Below are positions 1 through 6,829 of a DNA stretch of 12,260 nucleotides, piece after piece; position 1 is the stretch's first letter; every line of letters begins with the position of its first letter. The stretch comes from Myxococcota bacterium (GTDB taxonomy: Bacteria > Myxococcota_A > UBA9160 > PR03). Below the pieces are notes generated by a model, which had not been told where the DNA came from, ran no database searches, and saw only the letters and a program-made list of their open reading frames with translations. The translations under genes and the position numbers were made by a program. The stretch is from the NCBI GenBank assembly GCA_030066475.1, contig JASJBO010000252.1, positions 1-12,260 of the forward strand, written 5' to 3'.

Positions 1-801
1 ACCCTGTTCCGGTTCTTCCGGGCGCAGGTGTTCGCGCTGTTCCCGCCCATCGTCGGCTTCGACAACGACTCCCAGCGGCGGGACATGGAGGCGTTCATGC
101 TCCAGTTCCCGAGCGACCTGGCGCCGATCGTGGGCCAGCAGGTCACGGACGACGGCTCCGGCATCGGAGACGTGACGACGCGGATCTCGGACATGAAGCT
201 CAACGCGGTCGCGGCCTTCGACTCGAAGTTCCTGGGCGGCTCCGTCACCGAGTGCGACCTGATCGTGAAGGGCACGATCGGCGGCGAGCCGCGCGGCTTC
301 CTGTACGACGGGGCCAACTACGACTCGGACCGCGCGGCCGAGGTGAACGTGACCCAGGCCACGCTCGACGGCTACGCCGCCGCGGCGGGGCAGTCGCTCA
401 CCTACACCTGTGCCCCGCCGGGCTCGGGCGTGCGGATGGCGCTCGACCGCGACCTCGACGGCGCGCTCGACTCGGACGAGCGCGACGCCAACACCGACCC
501 GGCCAACCCGGGCAGCATCACGGGCGCCTGCAACGACGGGGTCGACAACGACGGCGACGGCGACATCGACCTGGCCGACGCGGCCTGCACCAGTGCGGGG
601 CTCCACAACGAGAGCCCGGAGTGCGACGACGGGGTCGACAACGACCACGACGCCCTGGTCGACCTGGCCGATCCTGACTGCGCGGACAGCGCCGACGACC
701 GCGAGCGGAAGAACAGCTCCAGCTGCGGCCTCGGCGGGGAGGTCGCCTTCCTGCTGATCCCGTGGATGACCTGGCGCCTGCGGCGCCGCCGCAGCCTCTG
801 A
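1..801 (+). CDS. Secreted/surface protein with acidic Ca-binding-type repeats and C-terminal sorting tail (5'-truncated)
   Basis: The frame is open from base 1 and ends at TGA 799-801, so this is the 3' part of a longer gene. Residue numbers count from the GTG at 28. Residues 139-158 form an Asp-rich stretch (DRDLDGALDSDE) like thrombospondin type 3 or dockerin-type calcium loops. Two similar Cys-bounded units follow at about 168-187 and 199-218, both containing C-[ND]-DGVDND and DLAD. The C-terminus (229-257) has Ser-rich SSSCG, a hydrophobic stretch and a RLRRRR tail, resembling the Myxococcales GC_trans_RRR type of sorting signal. I infer an exported, surface-anchored protein. The part before residue 130 is not recognised; it contains Cys-76 and Cys-128. 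No function can be assigned. No terminator with a T-run follows. Confidence 0.85.
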   Translation, partial: TLFRFFRAQVFALFPPIVGFDNDSQRRDMEAFMLQFPSDLAPIVGQQVTDDGSGIGDVTTRISDMKLNAVAAFDSKFLGGSVTECDLIVKGTIGGEPRGFLYDGANYDSDRAAEVNVTQATLDGYAAAAGQSLTYTCAPPGSGVRMALDRDLDGALDSDERDANTDPANPGSITGACNDGVDNDGDGDIDLADAACTSAGLHNESPECDDGVDNDHDALVDLADPDCADSADDRERKNSSSCGLGGEVAFLLIPWMTWRLRRRRSL

Positions 802-858
802 GCCGGGCCGGATTCCCCATCGAATCCAGGGCCTTGCACGGCAGGGGCCAGTACGGGG

Positions 859-887
859 TGGACATCTGAGCGGCTCACATGTACATA
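859..887 (+). promoter_or_regulatory. Candidate sigma70-type promoter of the TetR gene, possibly leaderless
   Basis: TGGACA at 859-864 matches the -35 consensus at 5 of 6 bases. It is followed after exactly 17 bp by TACATA at 882-887, a weaker -10 (3 of 6). Transcription from it would begin at about 894-895, which is the GTG start codon, and no Shine-Dalgarno sequence lies in front of that codon. The -10 element lies inside the palindrome at 869-904, so a protein bound there would block it. This is inferred from spacing and position only. Confidence 0.35.
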
Positions 888-904
888 TGTACATGTGAGC
901 CGCT
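869..904. promoter_or_regulatory. Perfect 36-bp palindrome, likely operator for the TetR regulator
   Basis: The left half-site AGCGGCTCACATGTACAT (869-886) is followed directly by its exact reverse complement (887-904) with no spacer and no mismatch. The inner part, ATGTACATATGTACAT, is AT-rich in a very GC-rich region. TetR-family dimers bind such dyads and often repress their own gene, and this dyad covers the proposed -10 and the GTG start of the adjacent TetR gene. It could also fold as a hairpin at the end of the upstream gene, but no T-run follows. The palindrome is certain; the operator role is inferred. Confidence 0.7.
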
Positions 905-1515
905 TCCTGCCCGCCGAGCCCTCGAACCTGCCCCGCGCCGAGCAGCGGCGCCGCGACATTCTCGCCGCGGTCCTGCGCGTGGTCGCCGACGGGGGCGTCG
1001 ACGCCGTGACGCACCGCCGGGTCGCCGCCGAGGCCGGCGTGCCGCTCGGCTCCACCACCTACTACTTCGACTCGCGCGAGGCCCTGCTGCGCGAGGCCTT
1101 CCAGCACTACCTGGCGCGCGTGGACGCCGCGTTCTCGCAGCTCGCGGACGAGTTCTCGGGCGGCGACGTCGAGGCGCTGGTGGAGATGTTCGTCGAGCTG
1201 AGCCGGCGCCAGCTCGCCGACGCCGCGCCGCTGCGGGCCGAGTACGAGCTGATCCTGTTCGCGGCGCGCGATCCCGAGGTCGCCCGCGCGCTGCACGCGT
1301 GGGAGGACCGCATGGTCGGCTCGCTGGCGCAGCGGCTCGAGCGGCTCGGCGCCGCGCGGCCCGTCGACGCCGGGCGCACCCTGCTCCAGCTCGCGCGCGG
1401 CGCCGAGCTCGACCAGCTCACCCGCGACGAGATCGACCCCGACGACCTGCGGCGGCGCGTGCGCGTCGTGGTCGCCGCCCTGACCGGGCGCCCCGCCGAC
1501 GAGCGGGCCGCCTGA
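895..1515 (+). CDS. TetR/AcrR-family transcriptional regulator
   Basis: This 206-residue protein has the family's usual length. The N-terminal DNA-binding domain spans about residues 14-67. Its helix-turn-helix is seen in THRRVAAEAGVPLGSTTYYF (39-58), the typical TetR recognition region, followed by a helix starting REALL. The remainder is an alpha-helical ligand/dimer domain with no recognisable ligand signature. The start is GTG 895, because no in-frame ATG or GTG occurs between the upstream stop at 801 and this codon. There is no Shine-Dalgarno sequence, and the start codon lies inside a perfect palindrome. The stop is 10 nt before the aminotransferase start, so it probably belongs to the same transcript. 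I infer a local repressor of the amine-catabolism operon and of itself. Confidence 0.92.
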   Translation: MSRFLPAEPSNLPRAEQRRRDILAAVLRVVADGGVDAVTHRRVAAEAGVPLGSTTYYFDSREALLREAFQHYLARVDAAFSQLADEFSGGDVEALVEMFVELSRRQLADAAPLRAEYELILFAARDPEVARALHAWEDRMVGSLAQRLERLGAARPVDAGRTLLQLARGAELDQLTRDEIDPDDLRRRVRVVVAALTGRPADERAA

Positions 1516-1525
1516 GGAGAGCCCC

Positions 1526-2791
1526 GTGGAGCTCAGCGAGCACATCGCCGGCATGTCCGAACGCAAGCAGCACACGCTGCGGCGCGCGCACGAGTACCTG
1601 ATGCCGAACCGGGTCGAGACCTGGCTGGGTGCGGGCATCCCGCTCGTGATCGGACGCCGCGAGGGCTACCGGATCTGGGACGTCGACGGCCACGAGCTGC
1701 TCGACCTGCACCTGAACGGCGGCACCTACAACCTCGGGCACCGCCACCCGGCCCTGCTCGAGACCCTGCGCGCCGGCCTCGAGGAGCTCGACGTCGGGAA
1801 CCACCACTTCCCGAGCGAGGCGCGCGCCGCGCTGGCCGAGCAGCTGGCGCAGCGCACCCCGGGCGACCTGCACTACTCGGTGTTCACGGCGAGCGGCACC
1901 GAGGCCAACGACGTGGCGATCCGCTCGGCGCGGCACGCCACCGGGCGCCGCAAGATCGTGACGCTCGACGCGGGCTTCCACGGCACGGCCGGCCTCGCCG
2001 GCGCGGCCGGCCGGGACGACACGGCGCGCTACTTCCACAGCGACTACCCGACCGAGTTCGCGACGGTGCCGTTCGATGACCTCGGCGCGATCGAGAAGGC
2101 GCTGGCGGGCGGCGACGTGGCCGCCGTGCTGCTCGAGACGATCCCGGCCACCTACGGCTTCCCGATCCCGTCGCCCGACTACCTCCCCGGCGTGAAGGCG
2201 CTGTGCGAGCAGCACGGCACGCTCTACGTGGCCGACGAGGTCCAGACCGGGCTCGGCCGCACCGGCCAGCTGTGGGCCGTCGAGGCGTACGGCATCGAGC
2301 CCGACATCCTGATCACGGGCAAGGGGCTCTCCGGAGGCCTCTATCCCGTCTCGGCCGTCGTGATGACCCGGGAGGTGGGCGCCTGGCTCGTGGAGAAGGG
2401 CTGGGGGTACGTGAGCACCTTCGGCGGCGCCGAGCTCGGCTGCCTGGTCGGCGCCCGCGCGCTCGAGCTGTGCAGCCAGCCGGACGCCCTCGCCAATGCG
2501 ACCGCAATGTCCGCGCTGCTGGGCCGCGGGCTCGACGCGCTGCGCAGCCGGCACCCGTTCCTGGTGGGCGTGCGCCGCCAGGGGCTCGTGATGGGACTCG
2601 AGACCGATCACCCGATGGGCGCGGTGCGCCTGTCGCGCGCGCTCTATGCGCGCGGCGTGTGGGCGATGTTCGCGGGCTTCGACCTCTCGGTGCTCCAGTG
2701 GAAGCCGGGCCTGCTGGTCGACGAGGCGTACTGCACCGACCTGCTCGAGCGGCTCGACGCGGCGCTCGGCGACGTCGAGAACGAGGGCTGA
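1526..2791 (+). CDS. Class III PLP-dependent aminotransferase
   Basis: This 421-residue protein is a normal length for the fold-type I, class III (ornithine/GABA/putrescine aminotransferase-like) family. SGTEAND (123-129) is the phosphate-binding region. Asp-237 in VADEVQTGLGRTG should contact the PLP ring nitrogen. Lys-266 in ITGKGLSGG is the expected Schiff-base lysine. YPVSAV (273-278) is also typical of the family. GTG 1526 is preceded by GAGGAG (1514-1519), which overlaps the TetR stop. Substrate cannot be read from sequence. The next genes encode a small-molecule kinase and an FAD amine-oxidase-like protein, suggesting an amine, omega-amino acid or amino alcohol. Some class III members next to such kinases act as phospholyases (the ethanolamine-phosphate and phosphohydroxylysine lyase group), which is an alternative here. 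Confidence 0.93.
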   Translation: MELSEHIAGMSERKQHTLRRAHEYLMPNRVETWLGAGIPLVIGRREGYRIWDVDGHELLDLHLNGGTYNLGHRHPALLETLRAGLEELDVGNHHFPSEARAALAEQLAQRTPGDLHYSVFTASGTEANDVAIRSARHATGRRKIVTLDAGFHGTAGLAGAAGRDDTARYFHSDYPTEFATVPFDDLGAIEKALAGGDVAAVLLETIPATYGFPIPSPDYLPGVKALCEQHGTLYVADEVQTGLGRTGQLWAVEAYGIEPDILITGKGLSGGLYPVSAVVMTREVGAWLVEKGWGYVSTFGGAELGCLVGARALELCSQPDALANATAMSALLGRGLDALRSRHPFLVGVRRQGLVMGLETDHPMGAVRLSRALYARGVWAMFAGFDLSVLQWKPGLLVDEAYCTDLLERLDAALGDVENEG

Positions 2792-2792
2792 G

Positions 2793-3824
2793 ATGGAGTT
2801 CGGCGAGCTCCCGACCGCGACCCAGGCCGAGCGCATCGCCGGGCTGGCGCGCGCATCACTCGAGGCCTGGGGGCTGTCGGGCGCCGAGGTGAGCCTGATC
2901 AAGTACCGCGAGAACGCCGTCTTCGCGATCGCCGCGCCGGGCGAGCGCTTCGCGATGCGCGTGCACCGGCCCGGCTTCCGCAGCGACGCGGCGATCCGCT
3001 CCGAGCTGGCCTGGATGACCGCGCTCTCGGAGTGCGGCATCCGCACGCCCGACGTCGTGCCGACCCGCAGCGGCGATCCGATCGTGTGGGCCGAGGCGCC
3101 CGGGGTGCCGGAGGCGCGACAGTGCGACCTGTTCCGCTGGGTCGAGGGGCAGCAGCTCGGCACGCTCGAGGGCGGCGTCGGCGGCGCCGCCGACGCGGTG
3201 CTCGGCACCTATCGCCAGGTCGGCGAGATCGCCGCGCGCGTGCACGCCCACGGCGCGGAGTGGAAGCGGCCGGACGGCTTCGAGCGGCCCGCGTGGGACG
3301 CCGACGCCCTGGTGGGCGAGGAGCCCACCTTCGGGCCCTTCTGGGAGCTCGACCAGCTCTCCGACGAGCAGCGCCGCCTGCTGTTCCGGACGCGCGACCG
3401 CGTGCGCGAGCGGCTCCAGGCGTTCGGCGCGGGACCCGACCGCTGGGGCCTGCTGCACGGCGACCTGCTGCCCGAGAACCTGCTGGTGGGCGCCGGCGCG
3501 CCGCGCCTGATCGACTTCGACGACTGCGGCGAGGGCTGGTACGTGTTCGAGCTGGCCACCGGGCTCTTCCCGATCCAGACGCAGGAGAACTTCGACGCAA
3601 TCTGCCGCGCTTACGTGGAAGGCTATCGCGCGGTGCGCGCGCTGCCCGACGCCCAGCTCGCGCTGCTGCCCACCCTCCTGATGGCCCGAACGCTCAGCTA
3701 CCTGGGCTGGCCCGTGGGCCGGCCCGAGATCCACGAGGTGCGCGAGCACGTGGGGGTCCTGGTGGACTTCGCCTGCGAGCGGGCGCGGCGCTACCTCGCC
3801 GGCGACCCGGGAGTGACGACATGA
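2793..3824 (+). CDS. COG2334/aminoglycoside phosphotransferase-like small-molecule kinase
   Basis: This 343-residue protein has the bilobal APH/choline kinase/homoserine kinase II fold. The N-lobe includes YRENAVFAI (38-46) and FAMRVHRPG (53-61). The catalytic loop is LHGDLLPENLL (221-231) with Asp-224 and Asn-229, and the metal-binding motif is LIDFDD (239-244) with Asp-241. The start is ATG 2793, one base after the aminotransferase stop, and the open frame upstream is only a shadow of that gene. The 3' end overlaps the oxidase start by 4 nt (ATGA), indicating translational coupling. Relatives phosphorylate hydroxyls on amino alcohols or hydroxy amino acids, such as homoserine, hydroxylysine or choline. 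An amino-alcohol kinase fits the neighbours. A SrkA-like protein kinase or an antibiotic kinase is less likely. Confidence 0.88.
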   Translation: MEFGELPTATQAERIAGLARASLEAWGLSGAEVSLIKYRENAVFAIAAPGERFAMRVHRPGFRSDAAIRSELAWMTALSECGIRTPDVVPTRSGDPIVWAEAPGVPEARQCDLFRWVEGQQLGTLEGGVGGAADAVLGTYRQVGEIAARVHAHGAEWKRPDGFERPAWDADALVGEEPTFGPFWELDQLSDEQRRLLFRTRDRVRERLQAFGAGPDRWGLLHGDLLPENLLVGAGAPRLIDFDDCGEGWYVFELATGLFPIQTQENFDAICRAYVEGYRAVRALPDAQLALLPTLLMARTLSYLGWPVGRPEIHEVREHVGVLVDFACERARRYLAGDPGVTT

Positions 3825-5155
3825 GCCACGAGCTGCCCTTCGAAGCGATCAGCCCCTGGGTGTCCGAGCCCGAGGACCTCCGGCCGGCGCTCGACACGAG
3901 CCTGCGAGCAGACGTCGTCGTGATCGGCGGCGGCTACACCGGGCTCTCGACGGCCCTGTCGCTGCGCCAGCAGGGCGCCGACGTGGTCGTGCTCGAGCAG
4001 GACTTCGCGGGCTCCGGCGCCAGCGGACGCAATGCGGGTCACCTGACGCCGACCATCGGCAAGGACGTCCCGACCCTGCTGCGGCTGTTCGGGCGCGAGC
4101 GCGCCGCGAACCTGCTGCGCTTCGCCGACGCGGCCGTCGAGTACACCGAGGAGACGATCCGCAAGCTCGGCGTCGACTGCGAGTACCTGCCGAACGGCAA
4201 CGTGCTGGCGGGCGTGCATGCCAAGCACGAGGCGCCGCTGCGCCGCGCCGCCGACGCGGCGCGCGGGCTCGGCGGCGCGGTGCGCTTCCTCGCCGACCCC
4301 GAGCTGCGCGAGCGCGGGCTGCCGCCCGCCTTCTGCTGCGGCGTGCTCGAGGAGCGCGGCGGCACCCTGCACCCGGGCCGCTACGTGCTGGGCCTGCGGC
4401 AGGCGGCGCTCGCCGCCGGCGTGCGCCTGTTCGAGCGCTCGGCGCTGGTCGCGCTCGAGGACGGCGCGCCGGTCACCGCGCGCACTTCGGAAGGCGCCGT
4501 CCGCGCCGACGCAGCCGTGCTCGCCACCAACGCCTACACGACGTCGACGGGACGGCGCCCCCGCGCGGTGGCACCGCTCAAGGTCTCGCTGTTCGAGACC
4601 GAGCCGCTGGGCGACGCGGCGCGGGCCGCGCTGGGCTGGCGCGGTCGCGAGGGCGTCTACACCGCGCACGAGGTGCTCGAGAGCTACCGGCTCACGGCCC
4701 GCGACACGATCGTCGGCGGCTCCAAGGTGACCCGCTACGCCTGGGGCAGCGGCCTCGCGCCCGGCTACGACCCGCCCGCATTCCGCGCCATCGAGGGCGG
4801 CTTCCGCGCGCGTTTCCCCGTCCTGCGCGACGTGGGCATGGCGCGCTTCTGGAGCGGCTGGATCGGGCTGACGCTCGACTTCCTCCCCCAGCTCGGCGTC
4901 GGCGGCACGCACCAGAACGTGTTCCACGGAATCGGCTACGCCGGCCACGGCGTGGCGCAGGCCACGTTGATGGGCGCGATGCTCGCCGAGCGCATCCAGG
5001 GACGCGAGCACGAGTGGGAGGTGGCCCTGCGACGCCGCGCGCTGTCGTGGCCGCCGGAGCCGCTGCGCTGGCTCGGCGCCCAGCTGATTGCGGGCGCGCT
5101 CGAAGCCCTCGACCGCCGCACCGACCGGCAGATCCGCGCGACGCGCGGGGACTGA
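3821..5155 (+). CDS. FAD-dependent oxidoreductase, DAO family (gamma-glutamylputrescine oxidase-like)
   Basis: This 444-residue protein carries an N-terminal FAD-binding Rossmann motif, DVVVIGGGYTGLSTA (31-45), with Glu-59 at the end of the second strand positioned to bind the FAD ribose. GSGASGRNAGH (64-74) is the second flavin-contact motif typical of amino-acid and amine oxidases of the DAO superfamily. About 20 N-terminal residues with an aromatic SPW precede the Rossmann fold, as in PuuB-like enzymes. ATG 3821 overlaps the kinase stop and is preceded by GGGAG (3809-3813). It ends 12 nt from the stop of a convergent gene, with no room for a separate terminator. I infer oxidation of a primary or secondary amine or amino acid with H2O2 or quinone reduction. 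The actual substrate is unknown. Confidence 0.92.
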   Translation: MSHELPFEAISPWVSEPEDLRPALDTSLRADVVVIGGGYTGLSTALSLRQQGADVVVLEQDFAGSGASGRNAGHLTPTIGKDVPTLLRLFGRERAANLLRFADAAVEYTEETIRKLGVDCEYLPNGNVLAGVHAKHEAPLRRAADAARGLGGAVRFLADPELRERGLPPAFCCGVLEERGGTLHPGRYVLGLRQAALAAGVRLFERSALVALEDGAPVTARTSEGAVRADAAVLATNAYTTSTGRRPRAVAPLKVSLFETEPLGDAARAALGWRGREGVYTAHEVLESYRLTARDTIVGGSKVTRYAWGSGLAPGYDPPAFRAIEGGFRARFPVLRDVGMARFWSGWIGLTLDFLPQLGVGGTHQNVFHGIGYAGHGVAQATLMGAMLAERIQGREHEWEVALRRRALSWPPEPLRWLGAQLIAGALEALDRRTDRQIRATRGD

Positions 5156-5167
5156 AGGAGCCACGGG

Positions 5168-5611
5168 CTACTCCGGCGGCACCATGTCCTCGGGATCCAC
5201 GTCGCGCAGGTGGGTCGCGAACATCCAGCGGTGGCCCTCCGGGTCGACGGCCCGGTAGTTGCGGTCGCCGTAGAACTGGTCTTCCGGCGCCGCCGCGACC
5301 GTGGCGCCGGCCGCCTTCGCGCGCGCGTAGTGCGCGTCGACGTCGTCCACGTAGCAGTGCACCTGCGCGTGCACGGCGGGAAGCTCGCTCGGGCTCGCGA
5401 GCCCCATCTCCTCGTACGCCGACGCCAGGAACAGCACCGTGCGCCCTGCGTAGCGCAGCTCGGCGTGTCCGATGCGCCCGTCGGGCATGGGCAGCCGGTA
5501 CGACTCCTCGAAGCCGAAGGCCCGGCAGAGGAACTCGATCGCCGCGGGCGCGTCGGCGTAGGCGAGGTACGGGGTGACGCGCTGGGCGCCGTCCGGGGGA
5601 TTGCTGGCCAT
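5168..5611 (-). CDS. VOC (glyoxalase/PhnB-like) family protein
   Basis: This 147-residue protein consists of one PhnB-like vicinal-oxygen-chelate module pair. GHAEL (48-52) is a metal-ligand region. YVDDVDAHYARAKAAGAT (87-104) starts the second beta-alpha-beta unit. DQFYGDRNYRAVDPEGHRW (111-129) is the PhnB subfamily signature with the second metal-ligand strand. I chose ATG 5611 over an upstream in-frame start at 5635 because GGAGG (5624-5620) lies 8 nt before it. It is the last gene of the minus-strand ECF operon, 39 nt after the preceding VOC gene, and is clearly a paralogue of that gene's C-terminal domain. Such proteins are often annotated as glyoxalase or bleomycin-resistance-like without a known substrate. 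Confidence 0.9.
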   Translation of the reverse strand: MASNPPDGAQRVTPYLAYADAPAAIEFLCRAFGFEESYRLPMPDGRIGHAELRYAGRTVLFLASAYEEMGLASPSELPAVHAQVHCYVDDVDAHYARAKAAGATVAAAPEDQFYGDRNYRAVDPEGHRWMFATHLRDVDPEDMVPPE

Positions 5612-5619
5612 GCGGGGCA

Positions 5620-5624
5620 CCTCC
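5620..5624 (-). promoter_or_regulatory. Shine-Dalgarno site that fixes the VOC gene start
   Basis: On the minus strand this reads GGAGG, 8 nt before ATG 5611. It supports the shorter protein; nothing comparable was found before the in-frame ATG at 5635. Confidence 0.7.
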
Positions 5625-5650
5625 GAGATGATCAACGGTCAAGTGGAATA

Positions 5651-6187
5651 CTAGTCCTCCTCGCCGGCCGGCGATCCCAGGCGCTGGTGGAAGGCCCAGA
5701 CGTGTCCCTCGAGGTCGACCGCCTCGTAGGTGCGATCGCCCCAGAACTTGTCCTCGAGCTCGGCGCGGATCGTGGCGCCGGCCGCGCGCGCGCGCGCGCA
5801 GTGGGCATCCACGTCATCCACGTAGACGCACAGCATCTGGCTCGCCCCGCCGATCCGCGCCGGGCTGCCGAGGCCGTGGCCCCCGTGGCTGCCCATCATG
5901 AAGAAGCCGCCGTTGCCGAGGTCCATCTCGGCGTGGCCGACGCGGCCGTCGGGGCCCACGAAGCGCCCGTCCTCGCGCTCGCGGAAGCCGAAGGCGCGGG
6001 CGAGCCAGCCGAGCGCGGCCTCGATGTCGCGATAGGCGAGCTGCGGGATCACGCCGGGCGTGGCGGCGGCCGGAGCCGCCGCGGACTGGATCCGGGCCAT
6101 GAGTGCCTCCCTGGCGCGTGCGAGCGCGCGGTCGTCGACCTCGTCGTCGGGGCGCAGGCGGCGGACCCAGCCGAGCTCGTCGCTCAT
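5651..6187 (-). CDS. ECF-partner-like N-terminal segment fused to a VOC (PhnB-like) domain
   Basis: This 178-residue protein has two parts. Residues 1-34 begin MSDELGWVRRLRP, continue with acidic residues, then ALARAREALMARI. From memory this resembles the opening of proteins encoded beside actinobacterial-type ECF sigma genes (CU044_5270-like partners). Residues 46-170 form a VOC domain: GHAEM (84-88), VYVDDVDAHCARARAAGAT (121-139) and EDKFWGDRTYEAVDLEGHVW (145-164). An Ala/Pro linker (36-44) joins them. ATG 6187 overlaps the sigma-factor stop by 4 nt, so the two are translationally coupled. I infer that the N-terminus could touch the sigma factor and the VOC domain could sense or modify a small molecule. 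Neither role is shown by sequence. The stop is TAG, complement of 5651-5653. Confidence 0.88.
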   Translation of the reverse strand: MSDELGWVRRLRPDDEVDDRALARAREALMARIQSAAAPAAATPGVIPQLAYRDIEAALGWLARAFGFREREDGRFVGPDGRVGHAEMDLGNGGFFMMGSHGGHGLGSPARIGGASQMLCVYVDDVDAHCARARAAGATIRAELEDKFWGDRTYEAVDLEGHVWAFHQRLGSPAGEED

Positions 6188-6741
6188 CGCTCCGCCTCCG
6201 TGCCCGCGGCCTCGCGAAGCCGCCGCCGCGCGCGGTGGAGCCGCGAGCGCACGGTGCCCACCGGGACCTCGTGCGCCGCGGCGATGTCCTCGTAGCTGCA
6301 GTCCTCCCAGACGAAGAGCAGCAGCGCCTCGCGCTCGGCGTCGGGGAGCGACTCGATCGCCTCGGCCACGCGCTCCCACTGTGCCTGCGCGTCGAGCGCG
6401 GCGATCGCGCCGTCTTCGGCCGGGAGGGTCGCGCCGCCGCCGCCGAGCGCGCGCGCGCTGGCTCGCAGGCGACGCGCCTCGCTGCGGCGATGCTTGCGCA
6501 GCAGGTTGGAGGCGATCCCGTAGAGCCACGGCCGCGCGTCGGCGCGCCCGGGGTCGAACGCCTCGCGGCGCTCGAAGGCCACGCGGAACACCTCGCCGAG
6601 CAGCCCCTCGGCCTCACCGGCGCCGACCCGCCGCACGAGGAAGCCGAGCAGCGCGGACGCATGACGGTCGAAGATGCAGCCGAAGGCGGCGGGGTCGCGC
6701 CGCGAAGCCGCCATCAGCTCGGCGTCCGAGTGGCAGTCCAT
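6184..6741 (-). CDS. ECF-type RNA polymerase sigma factor
   Basis: This 185-residue protein has the two domains of extracytoplasmic-function sigma factors. Region 2 covers about residues 7-90: DAELMAASRRDPAAF, then DRHASALLGFLVRRV and ARPWLYGIASNLLRKHRR, the -10 recognition/melting segment. Region 4 covers about 120-178: LPDAEREALLLF and the helix-turn-helix YEDIAAAHEVPVGTVRSRLH (150-169), which reads the -35 element. A Gly/Ala-rich linker (95-118) separates them. ATG 6741 follows a purine run AAAGGGGGG, so the start is fairly secure, though GTG 6744 directly before it is possible. No classical transmembrane anti-sigma gene follows. The overlapping downstream gene is the VOC fusion, pointing to a non-membrane signal. 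Confidence 0.93.
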   Translation of the reverse strand: MDCHSDAELMAASRRDPAAFGCIFDRHASALLGFLVRRVGAGEAEGLLGEVFRVAFERREAFDPGRADARPWLYGIASNLLRKHRRSEARRLRASARALGGGGATLPAEDGAIAALDAQAQWERVAEAIESLPDAEREALLLFVWEDCSYEDIAAAHEVPVGTVRSRLHRARRRLREAAGTEAER

Positions 6742-6829
6742 CACCCCCCTTTTACCCGGTCGCGCGCCCGGGTTCGCGGATTTTCGGCGGGTCGCCACTT
6801 TCCGGATCGCTTTCAGTATGTTGAGGCGC
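6742..6829. promoter_or_regulatory. Divergent intergenic region between the ECF operon and the acyl-CoA dehydrogenase operon
   Basis: These 88 bp separate two genes read outwards and must hold the promoter for at least one of them. The stretch is less GC-rich than its flanks, with ACTTTCC and TTTTCGG runs. TATGTT at 6817-6822 is a fair -10 for the plus-strand operon only if translation starts further downstream than I propose, and no good -35 stands 16-18 bp before it. On the minus strand GGAAAG (6803-6798) could be an ECF-type -35, but I cannot identify its -10. No element is called with confidence. Confidence 0.3.

Noticed and set aside
1418..3208. Long minus-strand open frame of nearly 600 codons opposite the aminotransferase and kinase
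   Set aside because: It is antisense to two genes with clear catalytic motifs, is His/Arg/Ala-rich without motifs, and results from the absence of stops in GC-rich DNA.
3791..5164. Minus-strand frame of 457 codons opposite the FAD oxidase
   Set aside because: The plus strand has the FAD-binding motifs and good ribosome-site spacing; the antisense product shows no domain.
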